Source of the DNA: Planctomycetota bacterium
GTDB lineage: Bacteria; Planctomycetota; Phycisphaerae; WQYP01; JAJZKY01
Direction of reading: 5' to 3'
DNA length: 5,292 bases
Assembly (NCBI GenBank): GCA_021803885.1
Contig: JAJZKY010000392.1
Span: 1 to 5,292, forward strand
A program made the translations under genes and the position numbers. Below the pieces are notes generated by a model. That model had not been told where the DNA came from. It did no database searches and saw nothing but the letters and a program-made list of their open reading frames with translations. This document shows, in pieces, positions 1 to 5,292 of the stretch (position 1 is the stretch's first letter; each line of letters starts with the position of its first letter).

Positions 1-53
1 TTTGCTGAAGCGGACTCATGCTTAGTTCTTTGTTGTTACGTCGTATCCGATTT
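1..53. repeat. Left arm of a 53-bp perfect inverted repeat
   Basis: These bases are the exact reverse complement of 1154-1206, the end of the small HMA gene and the first codons of the P-type ATPase. Base 1 pairs with 1206 and base 53 with 1154; at base 54 the match stops (g here, c expected). A short gcagc follows on both sides if three bases are skipped, so the join may lie in microhomology. The arm touches the window edge and may extend further left. It interrupts an ABC ATPase gene, so it is foreign to the sequence to its right. A chimeric read, amplification fold-back or assembly join is the simplest reading; a true inverted duplication is the alternative. Confidence 0.95.
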
Positions 54-531
54 GCAGCGACTTCGCCGAGAGAAGATCGGTTTCATCTTCCAGTTCTCGA
101 ACCTCATCCCGTTCCTGACCGCAAAGGAAAACGTGCTGCTTTCCCTGGAACTGATCGGTATCTTCGGACGGCAGGCGGATGCTCGCGCTATGGAACTGTT
201 GGAGTATCTGGAAGTGGCCGACCGTGCCGGCAATCTCCCCGAGCATCTCTCCGGAGGCGAGAGGCAGCGGGTGGCCGTCGCACGCGCCCTGGCAAACAAT
301 CCGGCCATCATCCTGGCCGACGAGCCTACGGCGGCGCTCGACACCGAGCGCGGACTGAGCGTGATGCGGCTGCTGCGCAAGGTGAGCAAGGAGCAAGGCA
401 CGGCGATCCTGGTGGTCACGCACGATACCCGCATGATCAGTGAAGTGGATGGCGTCATTCGCCTCATGGATGGGCGAATGGTGGAGTCCGACGGCTCAAA
501 GCAGCAGTCTCAACCGCAGAGCAGCAGATGA
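52..531 (+). CDS. ABC transporter ATP-binding protein, N-terminal half missing (MacB/LolD/DevA type)
   Basis: This is the C-terminal two thirds of an ABC transporter ATPase, the cytoplasmic subunit that drives an inner-membrane permease. Counting from the codon at 52, it shows the Q-loop (FIFQ, Gln14) followed by FSNLIPFLTAKENV, the signature LSGGERQR (66-73), Walker B IILADEP (86-92), the D-loop ALD (95-97) and the switch His124 in VVTHD. The sequence around the Q-loop is typical of the MacB/LolD/DevA lipoprotein and macrolide export group, whose members are about 225-240 aa; about 80 residues with Walker A are missing. The frame stays open to the window edge, but bases 1-53 are the inverted repeat, so the TTG at 52 is not a credible start. 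As written the product could not bind ATP normally. The stop lies 4 bases before the thioredoxin start, suggesting one operon. The substrate is unknown; no permease is visible. Confidence 0.9.
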   Translation: MQRLRREKIGFIFQFSNLIPFLTAKENVLLSLELIGIFGRQADARAMELLEYLEVADRAGNLPEHLSGGERQRVAVARALANNPAIILADEPTAALDTERGLSVMRLLRKVSKEQGTAILVVTHDTRMISEVDGVIRLMDGRMVESDGSKQQSQPQSSR

Positions 532-535
532 ACGG

Positions 536-862
536 ATGACCAACATCAGAACAATTACGAGCAGCGAGTTTGAATCGAAAGTAATGCAGGCGCAGCAAGC
601 CGTGATTCTGGATTTCTACCAGGCAACTTGCGCGCCCTGCCGGGTATTGGAACCACGCCTGGAAGCCGCGGCGCAGCAGTATGCCGGACGAATTTCTGTT
701 TATCGTGTCGATATTGAACACGACCTCTCGATTGCAGGGCGCCTTGGGGTGAAGAGTATCCCTACCGTTCTGGTATTCAGGAATGGCAACGAAACGGAAA
801 GACTGGACGGGTTGATTACCGATCAACAACTCCCGGCAGCATTCGAGCACACAGCAACGTGA
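536..862 (+). CDS. Thioredoxin, CAPC active site
   Basis: A 108-aa single-domain thioredoxin, the usual length for the family. It should act in the cytoplasm as a dithiol reductant, since no signal peptide or membrane segment is visible. The redox motif is Cys32-Ala-Pro-Cys35 in the context YQATCAPCRVLEP, differing from the classic WCGPC by Ala for Gly and by Thr for the preceding Trp. Asp26 in ILDFY matches the buried Asp of thioredoxins, and Pro76 in KSIPTVLVF is the conserved cis-proline. The ATG at 536 was chosen over the in-frame ATG at 440 because the extra residues would overlap the ABC gene and look unlike a protein N-terminus. There is no strong ribosome binding site; translation is probably coupled to the ABC gene ending at 531. 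A natural partner is the CcdA-like protein encoded at 3744-4927, a family that takes electrons from cytosolic thioredoxin. Confidence 0.9.
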   Translation: MTNIRTITSSEFESKVMQAQQAVILDFYQATCAPCRVLEPRLEAAAQQYAGRISVYRVDIEHDLSIAGRLGVKSIPTVLVFRNGNETERLDGLITDQQLPAAFEHTAT

Positions 863-906
863 ATGATTGAAGTTGCTGAAATCCTCCGAAAACTTGCGGT
901 CGGCTC

Positions 907-938
907 TTGACTCTATACGTGGGTACAGGGCTTACCCT
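907..938 (+). promoter_or_regulatory. MerR-family-type metal-responsive promoter/operator
   Basis: The -35 hexamer TTGACT lies at 907-912. The -10 is TTACCC (932-937, spacer 19) or TACCCT (933-938, spacer 20). Spacers longer than 17 bp are the hallmark of promoters activated by DNA distortion by MerR-family regulators. Between the hexamers lies a dyad, CTATAC at 913-918, GTGG at 919-922 and GTACAG at 923-928, which matches its inverse at 5 of 6 positions. The GTAC-N4-GTAC half-site layout recalls the classical mercury mer operator, and the opening TTGACTCTATA recalls the lead-type pbr operator. It points toward the HMA, ATPase and CcdA genes. No MerR-family gene is in the window, and the metal cannot be read from the operator alone. 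Confidence 0.8.
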
Positions 939-944
939 GCAAAC

Positions 945-950
945 AGGAGA
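945..950 (+). promoter_or_regulatory. Ribosome binding site AGGAGA
   Basis: AGGAGA ends 7 bases before the ATG at 958 and fixes that codon as the start of the small HMA protein. It rules out the upstream in-frame TTG at 907, which is part of the -35 element. Confidence 0.85.
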
Positions 951-957
951 GAAAGAG

Positions 958-1185
958 ATGGCTACCAACCTCGAATTCACTGTTACAGGCGAACAGAAAA
1001 TCCACTGCGAATCCTGCGAGAACCGGATCGCGCGGGCGCTGAAGCGTCTCCCCGGCATCGATCGGGTAAATGCGAGCGCAAAGGAGCAGCGTATTTCCGT
1101 TTCAATCGATCCGGAGCGCACCACACTGGAACAGGTGCGGGCAAAGCTGCATGAAATCGGATACGACGTAACAACAAAGAACTAA
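958..1185 (+). CDS. Small HMA-domain metal-binding protein (CopZ/MerP-like fold, cytoplasmic)
   Basis: A 75-aa protein made of one heavy-metal-associated (HMA) domain with the usual beta-alpha-beta-beta-alpha-beta pattern and the typical ending IGYDV. The metal motif is Cys17-Glu-Ser-Cys20 in KIHCESC; the customary GMTC before the first Cys is replaced by KIHC, with His16 next to the ligand. There is no signal peptide, so it should be a cytosolic chaperone like CopZ and not a periplasmic scavenger like MerP. It is the first gene after the MerR-type promoter and has the best ribosome binding site of the operon, so it is probably the most abundantly made product. Its TAA stop is 2 bases before the ATPase start, which fits a chaperone handing metal to the pump. 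Metal identity is open: Cu(I) would be usual, but Hg, Zn, Cd or Pb are not excluded. Confidence 0.9.
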   Translation: MATNLEFTVTGEQKIHCESCENRIARALKRLPGIDRVNASAKEQRISVSIDPERTTLEQVRAKLHEIGYDVTTKN

Positions 1186-1206
1186 GCATGAGTCCGCTTC
1201 AGCAAA
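1154..1206. repeat. Right arm of the 53-bp perfect inverted repeat
   Basis: This arm sits in its natural context across the end of the HMA gene (last residues IGYDVTTKN, stop at 1183-1185) and the first six codons of the ATPase. It is therefore the original copy; the arm at 1-53 is the displaced one. It has no sign of being a mobile-element end. Confidence 0.95.
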
Positions 1207-3665
1207 TCGACAACCCGGCTGTGGCGCTGGGCATCCTGGGCAGAGGAAGCGGGATAGAGAAGCTGCAACTGAAGGTCGGCGGCATGTCCTGCTCCTTCTG
1301 CGTGGCCAGCATGACCAAGGCACTGGAACGAACGGAGGGAGTGCGACGCGCGAGCGTGAACCTTGCGCATGAGGAAGCGCTGATCGAATATGAGCCCGCC
1401 AAAGTATCGCCGATGCAGCTGAAGAAACTCATCATCGATCTCGGCTACACGGTTCGCGATCCCAGAAAGGTGCTCACGTTCGAGGAGGAGCAGGAGGTAA
1501 TGCTGGGAGAACGGCGCAACTTCCTCATCGCCGCCGGTTTTGCTGTCATCGCCATAGCCATGATGAGTCTGATGTGGGCGGGCGTGGTGTCGAACCCGCC
1601 TCCGAAACCTTTGCCCATACTCATGCCGTTTCTGGCTCTGGCGACGATATTCGGGCCGGGCTGGCACATTCTCCAGATGGCGTTGGCCAGCCTGCGCCGC
1701 GGCATCCTGAATCAGCATGTGCTTCTCGAATTCGGAGCATTTGCGGGCCTGATTGGCGGCGTGCTCGGCTACTTTTCGTCATCGTTTCCGATCGCCGACT
1801 TCTTCGCCGTATCGGTATTCATTACCACATACCATCTGCTTTCCGGTTTTGTTTCTCTGCGTGTGAGGACTCGCAGCTCCCAGGCGGTCCGGAAGCTCCT
1901 GTCTCTGGTGCCCCCCGCGGCGCGGGTCGTACGGGATGGAACGGAAGAAGAACTGCCGCTGGAACAGGTTCGGCCGGGGGATACGGTGCGTGTTCGTCCA
2001 GGCGAATCGATACCGGTAGATGGAGAAGTCATCGATGGCAGCTCCGGCGTCAATGAAAGCCTGGTGACTGGGGAATCGATGCCTCAGGCCAAGAAAGCCG
2101 GCGACGAAGTCATCGGCGGCTCGATGAACCAGACCGGGACTCTGCTGGTCCGAGTGACGAAAGTAGGCGAAGACAGCTTCCTGCATCAAATCGCCCGCAG
2201 CGTGGAAGAAGCCCGCGCGCTCAAGCCGGGAATTTTGGCGCTGGTGGATCGTGTGCTTGCAACCTACGTGCCCACCGTTTTGGGAGCGGCTTTTCTTGCT
2301 TTTACGGTCTGGACGCTGGGCGCATGGCTGGTGACTGGCTCACCCGACTGGACGCGCGCGATTTTCGCCGTGCTCGCCGTGCTGGTGATGGGCTACCCGT
2401 GCGCGCTCGGCATGGCCAGCCCGCTGGCCATGATCCGCGGCGGCGGCATGGCTGCCGAGCACGGCGTTCTCATGCGTTCCGCGGAAGCATTCCAGATCCT
2501 CAAGGATGTCCGCAAAGTCATCCTCGATAAGACGGGCACGATCACGCGAGGTGAACCATCCGTCACCGACATCCAGCCCGCGTCGGACTGGAGCAACGAC
2601 GAAATTCTGCGACTCGCAGCGGCGTCGGAACGAGCATCCGAGCACCCATTGGCACAGGCCATCCTGGCTTCCGCAGCGGCACAACATCTATCCATTCCAT
2701 CAGCCAGTGATTTTCAAGCGACTCCCGGCATGGGTGTTGCTGCAATCGTCGAGGGCCACCGCGTGCTCATTGGCAAGCCGCAGTTCCTGAAAGAGGGACA
2801 CATCGAGATCGCTTCCGCAATAGAGCGGGTGGAAGTCATGAGCGCCAAGGGCGATACCGTCGTCGCGCTCGCAATTGGCGGCAGATTGGCCGGTCTGATC
2901 GGCATAGCCGACCAGATCAAGCCCGACGCGAGGGATGCCATTCAGCGCATGCGGGCTGCCGGGTTGGAACCGATGATGGTAACTGGCGACAATGCCCGGA
3001 CCGCCGAAGTTGTTGCCAGGCAGGTTGGAATCACAGATTACCGCTCTGAGGTCCTGCCGCAGAACAAAGCCGCAGTCGTACGGGAACTACAGGATCAGGG
3101 CTTCCGTGTGGCGATGGTAGGGGATGGAATCAACGACGCCCCGGCATTGATGCAGGCGGATGTTGGCATCGCGATTGGAGCCGGAACGGATATCGCTATT
3201 GAGTCCGCTGACGTTGTGCTGGTAGGCCAACGCCTGGGAGCGGTTGTCGACGCCTTTTACATTGGCCGGAGTTCCTACAGGAAGACGGTACAAAACCTCT
3301 CGCTCGCCTTCGCCTTCAACGGCATCGGTGTTCCCCTGGCTATTACCGGGCTGCTGCATCCGGTGTGGGCCATGGTCGCCATGATCGCCAGCGTTACAAC
3401 TGTTCTCACGAATTCCTTCGCTGGACGGTTGCTGCCCAAAAAGCGCAGGGGTCGGCAGGCCGAAATGACGTTCAATGTTCTGAACATGCATTGCGAGAAC
3501 TGCGTCGCGGCGATCCGTCGCGCAGTTACAAAGTTGAACGGGGTTCAGGATGTCAAGGGCGACATCGATCAACACACGATATGTATCGTCTATCGCGAAG
3601 GCGAAGCCGACCCGGATGGGATTCGAGCTGCAATTCTCGATCAGGGATTTCAGGTGAACCTCTGA
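1188..3665 (+). CDS. Heavy-metal-translocating P1B-type ATPase with YPC motif and N- and C-terminal HMA domains
   Basis: An 825-aa inner-membrane pump that uses ATP to move metal ions, probably outward. Order: N-terminal HMA (about 23-90, GGMSCSFC with Cys35/Cys38), first membrane helices (about 111-165), two more (about 177-222), actuator domain with TGES (294-297), helices at about 356-411 holding the ion-site motif, phosphorylation site DKTGT (Asp447), HP motif (His486-Pro487), TGD (599-601), GDGIND (645-650), last two helices (about 700-745), a basic linker, and a second HMA (760-825, MHCENC with Cys769/Cys772). All catalytic residues are present. The ion site is odd: Tyr403-Pro-Cys405 replaces CPC, Phe710-Asn711 replaces Tyr-Asn, and the last helix has MIAS (732-735) where Cu(I) pumps have an MxxSS pattern. 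A C-terminal HMA is rare in bacterial P1B pumps. The ATG at 1188, 2 bases after the HMA stop, implies translational coupling; no strong ribosome binding site is seen. Metal specificity is unresolved. Confidence 0.95.
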   Translation: MSPLQQIDNPAVALGILGRGSGIEKLQLKVGGMSCSFCVASMTKALERTEGVRRASVNLAHEEALIEYEPAKVSPMQLKKLIIDLGYTVRDPRKVLTFEEEQEVMLGERRNFLIAAGFAVIAIAMMSLMWAGVVSNPPPKPLPILMPFLALATIFGPGWHILQMALASLRRGILNQHVLLEFGAFAGLIGGVLGYFSSSFPIADFFAVSVFITTYHLLSGFVSLRVRTRSSQAVRKLLSLVPPAARVVRDGTEEELPLEQVRPGDTVRVRPGESIPVDGEVIDGSSGVNESLVTGESMPQAKKAGDEVIGGSMNQTGTLLVRVTKVGEDSFLHQIARSVEEARALKPGILALVDRVLATYVPTVLGAAFLAFTVWTLGAWLVTGSPDWTRAIFAVLAVLVMGYPCALGMASPLAMIRGGGMAAEHGVLMRSAEAFQILKDVRKVILDKTGTITRGEPSVTDIQPASDWSNDEILRLAAASERASEHPLAQAILASAAAQHLSIPSASDFQATPGMGVAAIVEGHRVLIGKPQFLKEGHIEIASAIERVEVMSAKGDTVVALAIGGRLAGLIGIADQIKPDARDAIQRMRAAGLEPMMVTGDNARTAEVVARQVGITDYRSEVLPQNKAAVVRELQDQGFRVAMVGDGINDAPALMQADVGIAIGAGTDIAIESADVVLVGQRLGAVVDAFYIGRSSYRKTVQNLSLAFAFNGIGVPLAITGLLHPVWAMVAMIASVTTVLTNSFAGRLLPKKRRGRQAEMTFNVLNMHCENCVAAIRRAVTKLNGVQDVKGDIDQHTICIVYREGEADPDGIRAAILDQGFQVNL

Positions 3666-3681
3666 CGAAAAGAGGTAGCTT

Positions 3682-3740
3682 ATGGATCGATTACTGTGTA
3701 AGGAATCGAAATGAATCAGCCCACATTCAAAAAAGGATAA
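3682..3740 (+). other. Two tiny overlapping ORFs between the ATPase and ccdA-like genes
   Basis: The gap holds two short frames. One at 3682-3714 encodes MDRLLCKESK and is preceded by AGAGG (3671-3675). The other at 3711-3740 encodes MNQPTFKKG and is preceded by AAGGA (3700-3704). They overlap as ATGA, and the second ends 3 bases before the ATG at 3744, which has its own AAGGA (3733-3737). All three sites lie exactly 6 bases before their ATG. They could be leader peptides that couple translation, or the chance product of an A-rich gap. No known peptide family is recognised. Confidence 0.3.
3733..3737 (+). promoter_or_regulatory. Ribosome binding site AAGGA of the ccdA-like gene
   Basis: AAGGA lies 6 bases before the ATG at 3744 and supports that start for the membrane protein. 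Confidence 0.75.
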
Positions 3741-3743
3741 TCG

Positions 3744-4927
3744 ATGCATCAGATTGAGAGTACAGATTCCTCGGGTGCAGGCTGGATCATCCCGACCAGC
3801 GCTGGCGGCGCACTTCTGCTTATGGGCGTGGCTGGCTACTTTCTGTACCTGCACGCAGGTTCTGTTCTTCAGCAGGGCCGGACGCTGCCACCGTTGCTTA
3901 TTCTGGCGTTGGCACTGATCGGGGGAGCGGCATCGTTCTTTTCGCCCTGCAGCATCGCCATTACGTCGGCTTTCTGGCGTACCTCACCGTGGGAACCCCG
4001 TCCGGCAAGGAAGGCCGCATCGTCTCGCGCTCCCTGGTCTTCGCCGGCGGACTGGTCGCGTTGGGCATTGTCGCTTTCTATGGTGCCGCGGGTATCGTCA
4101 TCGGTGCGGTTGGCAGTGTCGCCTACAACTACCTGATCTACTTCATTCCCGTCGTCGCTCTGGCGTTCCTGCTGCTCGGAGTCCTGATATTGCTGGGACG
4201 CCCTGGCGTTTTTGCGTTCGTTGGACGCTGGAACCCGATGAATAGGCTTTACGAGCGTCAGGAGGCCGGAACACCTGCCGCAGGCCCCGCCCGGAAACGC
4301 ACACTCGTTTCTTTTGGTTTTGCCTACGGGGCTGCGTCGCACACCTGCTCGCTGCCCATCTTTCTCGGCATCCTTCTGGTACCGTTGGTTGCCGGCAATT
4401 ATCCGCTCGCCGCACTTTCCGTGTTCGCCTACGGCTTCGCTATTGCGTCTCTGGTGTTGGTGATGATGGCGCTTGGCTATCGGGTATTTGCCGCCTTGCG
4501 GCGCATGGGGCCGTGGTTGATGCGCATCACGGCGTTGTTGTTCCTTGGAACCGGCGTATTTCTGTTCTATTACTTTGGCCAGAATCACGGTGCATATCTC
4601 AATCAGCCATCAGTAGCATCAGCAACAATTGCGATGCCCGAGCACGTGTACCACTTGACCGAAGGTGCCGATGCGACCGGCTATCCCTACCAGCCGCGCA
4701 CCCTCGTCATTCCTGTCCAGCAAGGCGTCCAGGTGGCGATAACCGACCACATCGGCGGTTGCCTGCTGCGCACTGTATTCGAGGGGCTTGGTCCGAATGG
4801 CCGTGCCGCCGAGATCACGGTGCCGGTTGGACAGACACGGTCGGTGACGCTTTACGCACCCCGCCCCGGACGTTACGCATTCCATTGCGGGGCCGATATG
4901 TATTCCGGCACAGTGGTAGCTCGATGA
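3744..4927 (+). CDS. CcdA/DsbD-like membrane thiol reductase fused to a cupredoxin-like domain, with a one-base frameshift
   Basis: Read as one gene with a frameshift near 3968-3976, this gives 394 aa. Frame 1 ends in FFSPCSIAITSAF; the other frame continues LAYLTVGTPSGKEG. Adding one base (for example ttctgg to ttcctgg) joins them into a normal CcdA-type helix, so I treat 3744-4136 and 3989-4927 as pieces of one gene. An extra N-terminal helix (about 14-36) precedes six CcdA-type helices (about 50-277). Redox cysteines are Cys69 in SPC and Cys202 in SHTCSLP. CcdA/DsbD proteins pass electrons from cytosolic thioredoxin to exported thiols. Seven helices would place the C-terminus outside, where a cupredoxin-like domain (about 296-394) carries Cys340 (GGC), His381-Cys382 and Met386 as possible copper or redox ligands. 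The thioredoxin at 536-862 is the likely electron donor. Whether the frameshift is a sequencing error or a real inactivating mutation cannot be decided here; no slippery heptamer is seen. Confidence 0.8.
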
Positions 4928-5064
4928 AGCAGCCCCCAGGTGAATTGTGGTCAGATTTGACGGGTCATGGGAAAACGAATGCGGTGCTTTCATTGGCGCA
5001 CTTTGAAATCCTGACTGCCGCCTTGTGGCACAAGACAATTCAAACGCCCCTGGTAACTGACTAG
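4924..5064 (+). CDS. Hypothetical 46-aa ORF overlapping the preceding stop
   Basis: A 46-codon frame starts with MKQPPGELWSDLTGHG and ends in TPLVTD. Its ATG shares bases with the TGA of the ccdA-like gene (ATGA), an arrangement common for coupled genes. There is no clear ribosome binding site, no signal peptide or membrane segment, and I recognise no family. It may be a small real gene, a fragment of a gene broken by rearrangement, or chance. Confidence 0.25.
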   Translation: MKQPPGELWSDLTGHGKTNAVLSLAHFEILTAALWHKTIQTPLVTD

Positions 5065-5292
5065 GCGCAAGTGTTCCGGCATCATGTATTGAGTCTCGGT
5101 TTCTCCTCCACCCCCTCTGCGACGACCTTTTAAGGCTTGGCCTCCCTCATTGTTTCAACTTCTCCGCAGATTGCGTGCCCACTCGCACGCTGCCTCGGAC
5201 GTCCTCCTACGCATGCATGATCATTGGTATCGTTAATCTCCTTTACCTTCCAATCAGATTCCCATACTGCACCAGATAAATATCAAAGATCC
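5065..5292. other. Tail without a recognisable gene
   Basis: I find no supported gene on either strand here. The plus strand has a pyrimidine-rich stretch around 5098-5130 and the last 80 bases look more AT-rich than the operon. On the minus strand one frame stays open for about 50 codons without a usable start. No hairpin with a T-run, tRNA, repeat array or transposon end was seen, so an operon terminator cannot be placed. Confidence 0.5.

Noticed and set aside
1..53. Inverted repeat as a transposon end
   Set aside because: The sequence is simply the coding junction of the HMA and ATPase genes, with no transposase, no terminal-repeat character and no target duplication.
440..535. Upstream ATG start for the thioredoxin
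   Set aside because: It would overlap the ABC gene by 92 bases and add a Trp/Ser-rich stretch with no domain; the fold starts right after the ATG at 536.
863..910. 15-codon ORF directly after the thioredoxin stop
   Set aside because: It has no ribosome binding site and ends inside the -35 element of the promoter; it is best seen as chance.
907..957. Upstream TTG start for the small HMA protein
   Set aside because: The TTG is the first half of the -35 element, has no ribosome binding site, and the added residues are not HMA-like. The ATG at 958 has AGGAGA at good spacing.
3087..3854. Long minus-strand frame of 255 codons
   Set aside because: It lies opposite the ATPase and ccdA-like genes, shows no recognisable domain, and is a shadow of the coding strand.
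3968..3976. Programmed -1 frameshift in the ccdA-like gene
   Set aside because: No X-XXY-YYZ slippery heptamer is present in the reading frame, and a stop in the shifted frame would serve no evident purpose within the first redox helix.
3869..4588. Minus-strand frame of 239 codons
   Set aside because: Its translation is rich in Gln, Arg and Asp as expected for the antisense of membrane-protein codons, with no domain and no start signal.
5022..5034. CTTGTG-G-CACAAG palindrome as a terminator
   Set aside because: The loop is one base, the stem is short, and no T-run follows.
5072..5292. About 50 open codons on the minus strand in the tail
   Set aside because: There is no start codon with a ribosome binding site and no recognisable motif; this length is expected by chance.

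Overview
The window looks like a stretch of GC-rich bacterial DNA carrying a plus-strand metal-transport and thiol-redox gene cluster. A heavy-metal P1B-type ATPase, two kinds of small metal-binding domain, a MerR-type promoter, a CcdA/DsbD-like membrane reductase and a thioredoxin sit together. The moderately high GC content, AGGAG/AAGGA ribosome binding sites and a MerR-family operator would suit a proteobacterium or a similar Gram-negative. No gene here fixes the taxon, so this is a weak inference.

Layout: bases 1-53 are an exact inverted copy of 1154-1206 and replace the front half of an ABC-transporter ATPase gene, whose back half (about 54-531) is intact. A thioredoxin with a CAPC active site follows 4 bases later (536-862). 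A short intergenic gap (863-957) holds a MerR-type promoter: TTGACT, a 19-20 bp spacer and a dyad with a 4-base centre, ATAC-GTGG-GTAC. It reads into a 75-aa HMA metal-binding protein (958-1185) and then, after 2 bases, an 825-aa heavy-metal P-type ATPase (1188-3665). A 78-base gap with two tiny overlapping ORFs leads to a CcdA-like membrane protein fused to a cupredoxin-like domain (3744-4927). That gene is interrupted by a one-base frameshift near 3968-3976. The last 365 bases hold at most a 46-codon ORF that overlaps the preceding stop as ATGA; the rest is without a recognisable gene.

How it may work (inference): metal would induce the operon through a MerR-family regulator encoded outside the window. 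The small HMA protein would bind the cytosolic ion and pass it to the ATPase, which has one HMA domain at each end and an unusual YPC motif in place of the usual CPC. The CcdA-like protein would carry electrons from cytosolic thioredoxin across the membrane, perhaps keeping the cysteines of its own cupredoxin domain reduced so that it can take up exported metal. The metal cannot be named from sequence alone.

The most notable points are the non-canonical transmembrane metal site and C-terminal HMA fusion of the ATPase, the CcdA-cupredoxin fusion, the MerR-type promoter without its regulator, and the inverted repeat at the left edge. The last is more likely a chimeric join or assembly artefact than biology, but it should be settled before the left gene is interpreted.
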